Positions 1 to 10,543 of a stretch of 64,000 nucleotides of DNA are shown in pieces (within the stretch, counting starts at the first letter, position 1; every line of letters starts with the position of its first letter). The stretch covers positions 2,011,001-2,075,000 of the forward strand of contig JASJOG010000029.1 in assembly GCA_030142905.1 (NCBI GenBank), given 5' to 3'. The notes under the pieces are model-generated. The model was given only the letters and a program-made list of their open reading frames with translations. It made no database searches and was not told where the DNA came from. The position numbers and the translations under genes were made by a program. This DNA is from Heliopora coerulea. Taxonomy: Eukaryota; Cnidaria; Anthozoa; Scleralcyonacea; Helioporidae.

Positions 1-230
1 GTTTTGATTATAGTGGGATGTTTTGATAACATTTGGATTTTTTATTTGACTGTATTGTAGCGTTTTGACTATATTGGAATATTTGGACTGTATTGGATTA
101 TTTTGATTTATCTGGGATGTGTAGATAATGTATATTTATTTTTACTGTACTGGGGTGTTTTGCACCGTTGATGGTGTTTTGATAGATAGTTTTAACTACA
201 TTCCGGTGTTTTGACCATAGACCTTATTGT
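1..230. repeat. Block A, part 1: duplicate of the P450 5' flank
   Basis: This stretch is nearly identical to 30648-30830, which begins 214 bases upstream of the P450 start codon. Both contain the same run of short phrases such as GTTTTGATTATAGTGGGATG. Because the P450 is on the minus strand, the homologous position implies that another P450 start codon lies about 214 bases to the left of base 1, outside the window. The match is seen directly; the neighbour gene is inferred. Confidence 0.85.
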
Positions 231-661
231 TAAATGACACTTTATTTGATATTTTTTTGAAACTCTTTAGTTAGCCCTTATAGCCTCGTCTGGGGGCAAA
301 AATTCTTTTAAACTTGTTGCACGTCAAACTAGTGATAAAAGAATGTTTAGAATGATGTGTTTGAAATACATGGTCGTGTGGTAAATTGTCAAACATTAAT
401 AGGTTAAGAACGATGACGTTTAAGTGGAAGAATAAGTATATTAATTGTTGCCTGACTCAGACTCAGAAACGTTAATTGGGAATGTGATGAAAGTGTCGGG
501 GATTGCCTCCAAAAATCGCCCAACAGTTGACGAATTTCAAATCACGTAATCACAATTAGTTTTTTTCGAGATTTATTCACGTTCGTCCACAGTTCACAGC
601 ACAAGAAAAAGTTCCCAAGTCATGCAATCACCTAACTTGCACGCTATCTTACCCCTTTTAG
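231..661. other. Unassigned AT-rich intergenic DNA
   Basis: No gene, RNA or repeat was recognised. Block B has no equivalent: it passes directly from the homologue of about base 225 to that of about base 3410. So 231-3409 is either an insertion in block A or a deletion in block B. Confidence 0.5.
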
Positions 662-1063
662 TGTTCAATACCAGAAGATATACTATCATTAACGCCTACC
701 TGAAACTTATTGCAAAAATACACTCATTTTTTTCAATCGTCATTCACTAAAGTAGATACGCAACCATTTGCATCAAAGGGCATTCGTTAGCGCCAACAGA
801 CGACCACTAAAACCGTTGTCCTATACATTAGAAATAATACAATTTCAATAACGCAAAAGAAATATTATGCCTAATTGAAATTTTATTATACCTAATGGGT
901 AGTAAAATGGTGTTAATGGTCGTCTGTTGGCAGTATGGAATGCCCTTTGATGCAAATGGCAACGTATCTACGCCAGTGAATGTCTATTGAACAAAATGAA
1001 TTTATTTTTTCGTTAATGAGTTTGAGGTTAGCGTTGATGATAGTGTATTTTCTGGTAATGAAC
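662..1063. mobile_element. Foldback MITE, copy 1
   Basis: About 125 bases at the left end (from GTTCAATACCAGAAGATATA) reappear inverted at the right end (to ...TCTGGTAATGAAC), so nearly the whole 400 bp element folds back on itself. There is no coding capacity. A second copy of the same design lies at 1400-1803. Target duplications were not clear. Confidence 0.7.
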
Positions 1064-1399
1064 AGCAAAATGTGTATTATACCACACTCCCCTTTCCCTT
1101 TATTTTCATTGGTTACTGCTCTATTATCACCAATCTAAGTATGAAAAATATGTAATTTAAATTTTAATCTACTGATGGCTGACATGTAATTTGATGTTAA
1201 GAATAATAAGATAAATTTAACTCCGTTTGCGACAAAAGAATTCAGGACTGTACTTGTGAGCAGTGATTTGCGATAATGCGGGATCTTCGGAACGGAATCC
1301 ACTCGTTCCCCACAGGCGTCTTACGACGTTGACCGATCTGTATTGAATCTCTTATTCTGGTTAACTTTAAATCTTATGTGTTGTTATACACCTTTTGCC
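1064..1399. other. Spacer between the two foldback elements
   Basis: AT-rich sequence with no recognisable gene or repeat. Confidence 0.5.
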
Positions 1400-1803
1400 G
1401 TTCATTACCAGAAAATATGCTGTCATTAACACCAACGTCAAACTGATTAACGCTAAAATAAATTCATTTTATTCAACCAAAATTCACTAGCGTAGATACG
1501 CAATTGTTTGCTTCAAAGGGCATTCCATAGCGAGAACAGCCAACTATTAGCACCATTCTACTATACATTAGGGATAATAGAATTTCAGTTTGACAAGAAA
1601 TTTCCCTTGCGTAATTGAAATTTTATGATCGCTAATGTATAGTAGTATTATGTTAACGGTCGTCAGTTCGCACTGTAGAATGTCCTATAATGGAAATGGT
1701 TGCGTATCTACACTAGTCAATATCAATTGAATAAAGTGAATGTATTTTTGCGTTAATGAGTTTGAGGCTGGCGTTAATGATAGTATATCTACTGGCAATG
1801 AAC
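1400..1803. mobile_element. Foldback MITE, copy 2
   Basis: Same architecture and same terminal sequence (TTCATTACCAGAAAATATGC on the left, its inverted counterpart ending ...ACTGGCAATGAAC on the right) as the element at 662-1063. The two copies are in the same order and diverged by scattered substitutions. Confidence 0.7.
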
Positions 1804-2465
1804 AGATTTATCCCCTTGAAGATATATCCCCTTGACAACTAAAATCGTCTGGCGTTAGCGTGGGAAAAGTAAAAATTCCGACTCAGACTGGAAAAAAAAA
1901 TTAAGAAATAGAAACTGTTTGGGCTTGTCTGTAGAGCCGAATTGAAACCCTAGAAAGAATTAGGGAGAAATGAAAAGAAGCTTTGAAAAAATGACTGAAC
2001 ACACTGGGAACTCTCTAGGGACCCAACTGCTTGATAGTGGTCCCAGAATGGCGAAGTGTTTTTATCAGGTTGTTCAAATACAGTCAGTTTCGATTTCTGT
2101 TATGGAATTAGTGATTAACACTTCCACGAGTGGAGGTCTATCCTTGACCAGTTAAAACTTGAGGCGTTAGTCACAGTAGAATGCTAGTGTGCTCGTCTTC
2201 AGTCGGCAAAGGGTTAACTGTGTTTTCAATTTCAGACTAAATTCACCTTGTAAATAGTTCTTGCGATATTACTCATCCTGAAGCATGCGACTGAGTAAAG
2301 AACTCACCAAAGTATTGTACCGTATAGCTTTGCACAAATGATCTGCAAATCAGTCCACTCAATCGCACGTGTCAGTAGGCTAAAAATCGCAGAAAAAATG
2401 ACTCGTGTAAACAGCCCTTAAGGGTCTAACATATATGGCGCCATCTATAGAATAAACATAAATTA
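1804..2465. other. Unassigned intergenic DNA
   Basis: A 61-codon open frame at 1970-2155 shows no recognisable domain and is treated as chance. Nothing else was seen. Confidence 0.5.
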
Positions 2466-2850
2466 AGGCCCTGGCAACCACATTCAACATTTGCTTCAAC
2501 ATTCGTTCGATTTTGTTGAAGGATTTTGAATGATTGGGCTGGCATATATTCAATATCTCTTCAACAAATGTTGAAAAAAGCATGCCATGTTGTTTATGAT
2601 AACAATCATTGCAATGCATGCGTACGTTCAATTTTGTCAAACAGTCTGTCGAATGATACGGTAAACTCGTTCGATATACCGAAAACAACTCGAAATGTCG
2701 AAGAAATGTTTTGAACACGCTCAAACTCCATTCAACAAGTTTCAATACTGTTCAACATTGTTGAAAACCCATGACAGACACATTCAACATCGAATTTCAA
2801 CAAAGTCGAATGAATGTTGAAGCAAATGTTGCGGACGTTTACCAGGGCCT
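2466..2850. mobile_element. MITE, PIF/Harbinger-like
   Basis: The element starts AGGCCCTGG and ends CCAGGGCCT, with inverted ends continuing for about 50 bases around CAACATTTGCTTCAACATTC. It is flanked by TTA at 2463-2465 and again at 2851-2853, the 3 bp TWA-type duplication of PIF/Harbinger transposons. The interior is a patchwork of TTCAACA/TGTTGAA words. Short open frames on both strands here are by-products of this composition. Confidence 0.7.
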
Positions 2851-2853
2851 TTA

Positions 2854-3409
2854 GATAGCCGTGTTTGCATAGAATCATATAAGTGGGAAAATTGACTAAC
2901 CCGTTTGTAAGACGAAACTTATTTGACAATGAACAGTTAGAAAACGAACCGTGAGTGAAGTACAAATTGACTACTTCTGATAGGAATCAAGGGCGAGTTT
3001 TCTGAATGTTTTAGTACAGGTTAGCATTTGCGCAGTAAGCGGATTTCAAATACATGTTTTTACCAGTTTCGTGATTTTGTATTGTCTAGTGTTGAATATT
3101 ATACAGTTCATGTCTGCTGCCTAGGGAAACAATTTTGTTTTCCCTGGAGGTTCGATGTTTCTCTGAGATGAATTTGAGGGAAACATGGAAACTCGAGGGA
3201 AAACAAAACTGTTTCCTCGAGGAAAAAGACACTCAGTGTTTTGTTATATAGCGATAGAGATAAGAAAAAAAAAAAAAAGAAAACGAGTTAACTCCGATTT
3301 CGATAGTTTCTGTAGGCTTTTCGGTGGCAATTCTTCTGCTGAAACCTCCATACGAAATACAAAAGGTGATGCAGCATTATTTTTGGTAACTTTTTGTGTA
3401 TTTGCCGAG
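2854..3409. other. Unassigned DNA with one hairpin
   Basis: The only structure seen is an inverted pair at 3124-3145 and 3196-3216 (GGGAAACAATTTTG... against ...AAAACTGTTTCC) that could form a stem of about 20 bp. An open frame across 3185-3502 runs into block A and has no recognisable domain. Confidence 0.45.
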
Positions 3410-3977
3410 TCTTTTCCCTCTATAAGATATCGTATTTCACAGAGTGAAAGATTGGATAAACGTAGTTTCTTAACTTCAGGCTTCATTCACTTCTTCATAT
3501 GAAACAAACATTCATCTGGTACTGGACTTTGTGCTATTTATCGCTGGAGTTAATGTAACACGCTTTAATCACGTGCTAAGAACATACTTTGTTCATGTGC
3601 TGTTGTAGCCCGCTCGGGCAACAATTTTGAAATTGTTGTCCGAGCATGATACATTTACATTCAGATAAGGCCATGTGACAATAATTCAACAAATGACAGT
3701 TAGTGTTACCTCAAGCCAACTCCAACTACATAGCGATATACTACTTTTGAGAGGATACTAAACATCATTACACCATGATTATATATGGTTACCAAGGGGT
3801 ATTGAATATTGAAAAAGTCTACGTTCGGTTCGCGGCGTCCTTCATCAGACTTTGATGTTTTGATCACTTACCCCCGAAGTTAGATCCTTGCACTTCTATC
3901 AAAATTGTTTGATTTGGTATTATCATGATATTTCTTCTCTCGACGACAGCGTTTCGTTCAAACATCAGAAAAAATCC
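3410..3977. repeat. Block A, part 2
   Basis: Matches block B at 30835-30945 and 31425-31894 with scattered substitutions. Block B carries an extra 480 bp SINE foldback between the two halves. Confidence 0.8.
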
Positions 3978-4077
3978 TAAAGTTTCTTCTTTTTCAGAAC
4001 AAATATTAATGCCCAGCAAAGTACACGCAAAAAGGCCATAATTTGTAAAAGAAATAAGTTTATTAACAGCACTAACG

Positions 4078-4104
4078 CTTCGTTGAGTCTCGCAACATCA
4101 TCAG
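4078..4104 (-). ncRNA. Hammerhead-like core in PLE 1, left arm (degenerate)
   Basis: On the minus strand CTGATGA is followed by a GTTG/CAAC stem and then GAAG where a hammerhead ribozyme needs GAAA. The family is known to carry minimal type I hammerheads in its terminal repeats. This copy should be inactive. Confidence 0.35.
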
Positions 4105-4141
4105 AGTATGAATAAATTAAAAGGGTATTGTATTTACAAGG

Positions 4142-5248
4142 TCAGAGATATAAAGTAGGTGTTATATTACAAGATGTATGGGAAACGGAAATGGATAGAG
4201 CGGTTAAAAGAGAGAGAGAGAGAGGAACAGAGCTTAGATTGGCATTCAAGGAAGGTTTAAGTTTAGAAACAATAAGACTTTCTCTTACCGAAAGTTCAGA
4301 GGCAGAAGAACAGGAGGATAGGATTTTAAAGTCGTTGAGTGATGCAGTGTGGCCAGTCTCAGTGAGATGAGTTAAAACGCTGGAAGGTGATGGGTTAAGA
4401 AACTTTTTACCTGTCAAGGCAGAGACTACTAGATGATCAGAGGCTCGTGTATGTAAGTGGCGGGCCGTTTGGCCCACATACAATGCGGAGCAGCATTGGC
4501 ACGTGTAAGAATAAACGACACGAGACCTCAGAGCTTTAGGAACCGTGTCCTTAAAGTTAAAAAGATGAGCAAGTCGGTTGCCTGGTTGAAAAACAAAACG
4601 AATTCTAATGTGAGGGTAAGCTGAGGAGCACAGTTTTAAAATTTGAGTGCGGATTTGAAGAGAGTGACAACCAGTGAAGGGAAGAGAAAAGTATAAGACC
4701 TTTTTGGGGACTATGTGAAGGACTGGTTTGGGTGTGAAGGTTTTGCCCAAGAAAAGAGAAACGCATTTGTCAAATAGATGGGTAGGAAAGCCATTGGTTT
4801 TAAAGATATTTTTTAACATTTCAAGTTCTTTGTGGAAATTTTCATAACTAGAGCAGATGTTGAAACAGCGATGAAGTAGTGAAAGAATTAGGCCTTGTTG
4901 GTAAGTAAAAGGTATGTAGCTGTGAAAATTTGTGAAAAGACCAGTGAATGTGGGTTTACGATAAACGGAAGTGGTGAAGGTGCCGTTATGACGGTTGATG
5001 TCAATGTCAAGAAAAGGTAAAGAGCGGCTGGATTCAGTTTCAAAAGTAAAGTTTATATTTGGATGTTGACGGTTAAGGAAATTAAGAAACAATGGAATGT
5101 GATCAGGGGAACGGAAAAGTAGAAAACAATCATCAACATATCTACGATAGTAACTGGGCTTGAAGTTGGAAGGACAATTATCAAGCCAAGATTTTTCATG
5201 AGAGGATAAGAAGATGTCTGCAAAAAGAGGTCCAAGTGGGGAAGCCAT
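4142..5248 (-). CDS. Penelope-like reverse transcriptase/GIY-YIG endonuclease, 5'-truncated
   Basis: The open frame of 368 codons begins inside the polymerase domain. Just upstream in frame are FIFNGSLYEQIDGVAM, then ASPLGPLFADIFLS and the catalytic YYRRYVDD, with a LPFLDIDI block after it. The C-terminal part carries the GIY-YIG nuclease: RVVYSYTCQCCSALYVGQT followed by RHLHTRASDHL. These are the standard parts of a Penelope-like element, which primes reverse transcription at nicks made by the GIY-YIG domain. The N-terminal fingers are missing because the 5' end was replaced by an inverted copy of the 3' terminus; the junction lies at 5292-5300 in the shared word ACCGAAAGTT. The remaining frame is uninterrupted, which with the perfect target duplication suggests a recent insertion. 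The last 20-odd residues read through the terminal arm and may be artefactual. Confidence 0.88.
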   Translation of the reverse strand: MASPLGPLFADIFLSSHEKSWLDNCPSNFKPSYYRRYVDDCFLLFRSPDHIPLFLNFLNRQHPNINFTFETESSRSLPFLDIDINRHNGTFTTSVYRKPTFTGLFTNFHSYIPFTYQQGLILSLLHRCFNICSSYENFHKELEMLKNIFKTNGFPTHLFDKCVSLFLGKTFTPKPVLHIVPKKVLYFSLPFTGCHSLQIRTQILKLCSSAYPHIRIRFVFQPGNRLAHLFNFKDTVPKALRSRVVYSYTCQCCSALYVGQTARHLHTRASDHLVVSALTGKKFLNPSPSSVLTHLTETGHTASLNDFKILSSCSSASELSVRESLIVSKLKPSLNANLSSVPLSLSLLTALSISVSHTSCNITPTLYL

Positions 5249-5481
5249 GGCGACTCCATCAATTTGTTCGTACAGAGAGCCATTAAAAATAAACTTTCGG
5301 TAAGAGAAAGTCTTATTATTTCTAAACTTAAACCTTCCTTGAATGCCAATCTAAGCTCTGTTCCTCTCTCTCTCTCTTTTAACCGCTCTATCCATTTCCG
5401 TTTCCCATACATCTTGTAACATAACACCTACTTTATATCTCTGACCTTGTAAATACAATACCCTTTTAATTTATTCATACT

Positions 5482-5516
5482 CTGATGATGTTGCGAGACG
5501 CAACGAAACATTAGTC
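5482..5516 (+). ncRNA. Hammerhead-like core in PLE 1, right arm
   Basis: CTGATGA (5482-5488), a GTTGC/GCAAC stem, GAAA (5505-5508) and then C-ATTA-GTC, which allows the two-pair stem III and GUC cleavage triplet typical of minimal type I hammerheads. Stem I is poor next to the core; only a distal TTTATT/AATAAA pairing was found. This arm is inverted relative to the element's coding strand. Confidence 0.4.
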
Positions 5517-5645
5517 CTGTTAATAAACTTATTTCTTTTACAAATTATGGCCTTTTTGCGTGTACTTTGCTGGGCATTAATATTTGTTCTGAAATTGAGA
5601 TTTCCACCTGGATCCTCGCTCGCGACTATATTAAAGTTTCTTCTT

Positions 5646-6205
5646 GTTATGTAATGACAACATCATCCTTAAATCCAGTCCCACTTTACTGGTTAGCCCT
5701 CCCCTTGAAACAATTGCAACTTGATCGCTGAATGATGCTGAGCAGTACCTGGTACAAAGCCTGGACTTTGAACCAATTAACCGAGATGATAAATCTAGAT
5801 TTTGACCCCTCATATTTACAATTTATTTGGCATTTCGTAGTATATATTGGGTTGAAAAAGTGAATGGAACACCGCTACTGAAATGTTTCTTTTCTTTTAT
5901 TGTTATTGCTGCAGCAGATTTAGAAGAACGATTTTAACCATTAACAGGCATCATCACGGACACTCATGTCGCTGTCGAGAAGACACAGAAATTGTACTAG
6001 AATTATTGGGGACTGGGTTGATTGGGTATCTCTGTCCGCCTGATATGTTTAAGACAAATTTAACTACTCACCAAATTTTCTGCTGGAAATCAAATGAAAG
6101 TGGTGTAGCAAATTTTTGAGTTTAGTGAGCTAATTCTAAAAAGGCTCGTTTGGCTAAGATCTTCCGGCTCTATAGTGTGCCTTTTTACAAATGAACTAAT
6201 AATAT
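5646..6205. repeat. Block A, part 3
   Basis: Matches block B at 31909-32480, starting GTTATGTAATGACAACATCA in both. No gene was recognised; short open frames in both copies are disrupted differently. Confidence 0.8.
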
Positions 6206-6465
6206 ATTAAACATTTATATATGAAGAGAGGATTTTGATACGATCATAATTATATATACGAAAACTCTGACTGCCCCAGCCGGGAATCGAACCCAAGGTC
6301 TCCGAATCAACGTATCGGTGCTCTGAACTCTAAGCTACTGAGACACGGCTAGGACAGTCAGAAATTTCTCAGTAGCTCAGAGATCAGAGCACCGATACGT
6401 AGATTCGGAGACCTTGGGTTCGATTCCCGGCTGGGGCAGTCAGAGTTTTCGTATATATAATTAAA
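6206..6465. mobile_element. Inverted pair of tRNA-derived SINE heads
   Basis: Two tRNA-like units face each other. The right one has an A box (TAGCTCAGAGATCAGAGC) and a B box (GGGTTCGATTCCCGG) on the plus strand, and the left one is its reverse complement from 6268. Outer arms GAAAACTCTGACTG/CAGTCAGAGTTTTC flanked by TATATA words complete the palindrome. Block B lacks the insert, passing from AACTAATA directly to AATATTTAACCGTG. The tRNA part is not a functional tRNA as far as can be judged. Confidence 0.75.
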
Positions 6466-6941
6466 GTATTTAACCGTGGTTCACGAACATGGTCGATAGG
6501 GGTTGTGCATTGGCTGAAATTACTTTTACGATGTATTGAAACTCCGAGTTGATTCATTGGTATTTTAAGAGAAACGCTAAAATGATAATTTTTTTAATAA
6601 TAAAAAAGATTGCATACCTTTAATGGATTTCTCGAAGGTCCAAGCATTTATTTCTTGCCCTTGATTAAGATGCTGAATGAAATACAATACTGCAGCAGGG
6701 GACATTTTGTTTGACAAGAAATGTTGCATTTATTTAATGGAAAGGCTATGATTGGTTGATCAGGACACGCGTACTCTCAGCTTGTCAATCCGGTAAAATA
6801 TTTCCTACTTAGCCAAAAGGTGCCCTGCAATATTGACAGACTTCATTTAGTGTTCTGACCAAGAGGAAAGATTTAATTGCAAGGAAGTAAAAGAAATTCC
6901 CTACAAAACGTATGTGTTCTTCGTTATTTTGTTATTTTGAT
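6466..6941. repeat. Block A, part 4
   Basis: Matches block B at 32485-32945, from the shared phrase CACGAACATGGTCGATAGGG onward. No gene was seen. Confidence 0.8.
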
Positions 6942-6973
6942 GATTAACACCGCTGTTTAGATTGAAATTTTAT

Positions 6974-7001
6974 TTTCGGAATGTGCTTATTCCTTCATCA
7001 G
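6974..7001 (-). ncRNA. Hammerhead-like core at the 3' end of PLE 2
   Basis: On the minus strand CTGATGA is followed by a perfect GGAAT/ATTCC stem II with a six-base loop and then GAAA. A possible AA/TT stem III follows. Stem I is weak. The arrangement fits the minimal hammerheads known from Penelope-like elements; activity is unproven. Confidence 0.45.
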
Positions 7002-7191
7002 AAAATTTACATTAAGGTCGTTCCAATGACAGTTGAATGATATTTGATGGCGCTAAATTGGTTTGCGTCAGCTACAGCGTAATGTAATTCGAATTAATAA
7101 GGATTAAAATTGCATCAGTTGAATGTTACACGTAAATCAAAATTTGTATGAGATAATCGTAATTTATTAACAGAGATTATAAAGATAAGTT

Positions 7192-7515
7192 TTAGATGAC
7201 ATGATCCTGTTGTCTGTTGAGTTCCGGCTTGTTATGTAGAATGTAGTATCCTTCTTTTAATTTAAGTTGGTATGTGTTTGAGGCAGTGTGCAGAATTTTG
7301 AAACAAGTAGAGGTGCAGAAATTTCTACAATTATTCGAGGTTTTAAAATGTTTGAAAATTTGAGAGTTCCTTTCTGCTTGAAGGTGCTCATTAATTCTTG
7401 TTCGGAGGTGCCTGTTGGTATCTCCTATGTAATGTGCCTTGCAGCCCGCGCATTCAAATAAATAGATAACACGAGACTTCAAGGAATTTGGAACTTTGAC
7501 CTTGTTGCCGAACAA
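7192..7515 (-). pseudogene. GIY-YIG endonuclease fragment of PLE 2
   Basis: A 107-codon frame carries SRVIYLFECAGCKAHYIGDT followed by RHLRTRINEHL, the GIY-YIG nuclease signature with the CxxC pair usual in Penelope-like elements, then HIxD-type spacing replaced by FKTSNNCRN and a C-terminal ILHNKPELNRQ. It is the C-terminal domain of the element at 6942-8149; the polymerase upstream is broken. Confidence 0.8.
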
Positions 7516-8149
7516 TTCGCTTATTTTAAAAGCGGAAAAGACAAGTTTTATATCGGTATTGTTGCATTAACTGTGAATTATGTTTCGTTGTTTCTTTTGA
7601 GTTATTGACGTGTGTGTTCCAATGTAGGGTAACTTAATATACGTTCTGCTTGCCGTAGTTTCATCCAGATTAGAGGATGCACCAGATGGTTCATTAATTT
7701 TGCTTAAATAGAATTTTTTGATTCTGTTTATTAGATATTGTTGAAATTGGTTTTCTGTTATCGCTGAAGTGAGTTTTGTAAGACCATTTTGAAAGCCTTG
7801 CCAGTTATCCTCCAGATGATCTGTCGATAAGAATTTTAATTAATCCTGTTTTCTACGAGAATGCAGTGAAACTGAAAAAAATTCGTGAGTAGTCCCGTAT
7901 ATGTCATCTTGTAGTAAATGGAGGTTTCAAAAGTGGTACCAGTTCGTTTAGCAACTAAAACATTTAAGAAAGAGAATTTTCCGTCAACTTCCTTTTCCAT
8001 GGTGAACGTAATGCATGGATGTCGAGCGTTAAGATATTCAAAAAAGTTATTCTCGTCTTGTTCAGTTTTGAATAAACAAAAGGTGTCATCGACGTATTGA
8101 TAGTATTTCGGACCGCTATGTCCCTATTGTGGAAGTCAGTCTTGCTCAT

Positions 8150-8746
8150 GATGACTTTGAGTAGGATTAGCTGACAGAACTACAGAGTTTGCTAAGATCG
8201 GTTTCATTTGATTTTCGGGAGGAAAATGGGGAATGAGGCAAAACTTTGCGGTCAATCCAGATTTCACTAATTCGTGAACAGGTTCAGCATGTCGTGTCGA
8301 GAACTTAGTGAGATTAGGTCATGATATCGTGATAAGGCTCAACAAAGGTATAAATCTGCTGCAAAAAGAGCCAGATGTTCATAGCGAATAGCAACAAAAA
8401 AAGATGACTAATAGAACAGTTCCGCATTGGTGTTCCATACAACTTTCAAAGTAATATTTGGCACGGAATACCAATTAAAACGTAAAAATGAAGAAAGAGA
8501 AGACGAAAAAACAAATAAGCCATTTAGATTTATCATCGGAGTCCATTGGTTCCTAGTCCAGATTTAGCTCCTGGTACCGCACAACAATGTCCAAGTATTA
8601 CGTAACAAGTCTTTCTAGGAAGGGGAGCTCCATTGTTGGTGTAAATGTGAGTTTGAGCTGCTCATTACGTAAAAGAAGTACATAAACCAATTTGAAGGGA
8701 TAAATGTGCAAGCATATTAAATCAGGTGGCAGTGATGCTTTCATTA
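8150..8746. repeat. Block A, part 5
   Basis: Matches block B at 33153-33735, from GGATTAGCTGACAGAACTAC to the divergence point after TTCATT. No gene was recognised. Confidence 0.8.
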
Positions 8747-8945
8747 AAATATAATTAATTGTTTTGCAAACCAAACGGAAAAACATCGCAGCCTGGATAA
8801 ATAGTGGAACCGTGGATGAGGTGAATGTACATCTTTTTCAAAGGGGTTTGCAAAACGGCAGTGATTACAAAGTTTGTGCAGTAATTGCCCCAATCAGATT
8901 CTGCACCTTCTTATCCCTGTCCGAAGTGACCGATTGAAAAAAAAA

Positions 8946-9856
8946 AAATCGAACTTTTCACTCACTTTGTTTAAAAAAAAGATTTTTGATTAGATAGCCA
9001 GGCTTTCCGTCTTAACATTGGATCATTCTCAAAGGTTACCGTTCGGATATCAGCATCACGGACACCGCATATTTTTTGTCTTAAAAACTGATAAATTCTA
9101 TATTATCTCAAAGTTGGTTAAAAATGTCTATTAGAAGTGCTATGAAGAAGATTTGTGCTAAGTATTGATCCGGAGGTACAACACGTTGTTGACAAAGATG
9201 AAACCAATTACTAAACCGACGAAATAAACAAGGAAAACATGAATGAGTTCTGCATTTTTATCGCTGTCAAAAAATCGGAAAATGCAAAACATAAAACAAA
9301 ATACGAGAAGCAAACCTTGTGCAAGTTTTGTAGAAAGAAGAACGAGAAGAGGCAAGTAAAAGACGTACTTTTTCGACGGTAAATCATCAATAAAAAAGAA
9401 AAATGGCGTACAAACCTGCAACTCTTGCGTATTTTCAACTAAGCATTCAGTGGCACTTCAATGCAAAGGGTTTAACGGTAATTTTACTCAAAGACGACTT
9501 TATACGTTCGTGAGAGGTTTTGAAATCCTGATGAACGCATTACTGGTCGAATACGGTAAAGGTCATCATGCACAAATAACTCTCGAAGTGAGAAAGACTG
9601 AAGCGGACAACTGTTTTGCCTAAGGATAATTTGGTGACCAAAAACAAGTAGGTTTGCAGGGAGTTACCTGGTGGCTGTTTACCTTGCATTTTTGTCTCGA
9701 GGCAAAAATACATCCTAACGTCTTCAGTGGGGCGACATTTCATAGCGAAAAAATCCTGATTGCGGCGATGAAATTTTTGTATGGAAAGCGGAGAAAGCAT
9801 CCAAAGATTGTCATGGCCTGGACAACTCTTCTGGACGATGAGTGTGCTATCCCACT
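8946..9856. repeat. Block D', part 1
   Basis: Matches block D at 59948-60881 with substitutions and small indels (shared phrases include CTTTCCGTCTTAA and GTTACCTGGTGGCTGTTTAC). Open frames here are not conserved between the two copies, so I see no protein gene. The match stops at 9856, where hAT-like DNA begins. Confidence 0.8.
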
Positions 9857-10543
9857 CCAGGGGCGGATCTAGAGGGGTGTAAGAGGTGCTAAAGCACTGG
9901 TCAGAATTTCCCAAAATTAATCTATGCGAAAAGTTCATGACGACATGTTCGGTTAGATCTTCGGTTCCATTGTCTGTGTCAAACCGTTTCTAAGGGTCTT
10001 GCTATTGCGCCTGCGATACTTTGTGGTCAGCTGACAGTATCATGAAGTGCGTCGCATTGCGTCGCCTCATAATTTGATTACTTGAAGTAATGCATCCGGT
10101 CCTGAATCTGTTTCTGTGGTATCACTTGAGGCACTTGAGTAGAAATGGCGGGAGCACCGGTGGAACTCGCCGGGGCACTAATTTTAGCATCCAGAGCGGT
10201 ACAGAAAGGGTGAAGACCAATCAGAAGAGCGTATTTAGCACATTCCTGCACTGGTCAGCACCGATGAACATCTCGTATACCCTTTCGCATACCCCAATGT
10301 TTCAGTCTACGGACAATGTTATAATTTAACCATACTGATAGCAACAACGTGCTCTGAGGCTTACGCTCATTGTGTCTTGTCGGCTCGTCACAGTATCATA
10401 CTTGTTTTTCCTCGTTTCGCGATGGCTTCCAACAATGTTTTACAGCAATTTCTTAATATATTTGATGGAGATTTTCTCCTACGGAAAAAGAGGAAAGATT
10501 TGTCTACTTAAAGAAGAATGCTCGCAAATTGTTAGTTTGAAGG

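Larger units (their letters stand above)
3978..5645 (-). mobile_element. Penelope-like element 1 with 14 bp target duplication
   Basis: The word TAAAGTTTCTTCTT occurs at 3978-3991 and 5632-5645, and only once at the matching point of block B (31895-31908), which is therefore the empty site. The 1640 bp body is on the minus strand. Two inverted arms of about 300 bp (3995-4296 and 5292-5591) enclose a 5'-truncated reverse transcriptase and GIY-YIG endonuclease. Inverted, 5'-truncated terminal copies are a known habit of Penelope-like elements. The right end has an extra 40 bases (5592-5631) not present in the left arm. Confidence 0.92.
6942..8149 (-). mobile_element. Penelope-like element 2, decayed
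   Basis: This segment replaces about 200 bases of block B (32946-33150). Minus-strand reading gives a GIY-YIG domain (7192-7515) and, further 5', broken reverse transcriptase in several frames: a degraded catalytic region near 8060-8120 (NTINTSMTPFVYSKLNKTR, from an original tyrosine-x-aspartate-aspartate site) with the following fragments in other frames. The 3' terminus is at the left, 6942-7010. No intact reading frame remains. Confidence 0.75.

Noticed and set aside
2380..2965. Open frames on both strands (121, 62 and 77 codons)
   Set aside because: They lie in or across the palindromic MITE and reflect its repeated TTCAACA words.
4128..4370. 80-codon plus-strand open frame
   Set aside because: It lies in the inverted arm of PLE 1 and is the complement of the element's coding end.
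9540..9938. 132-codon minus-strand open frame in block D'
   Set aside because: The duplicate in block D does not keep the frame open, so there is no sign of protein selection.
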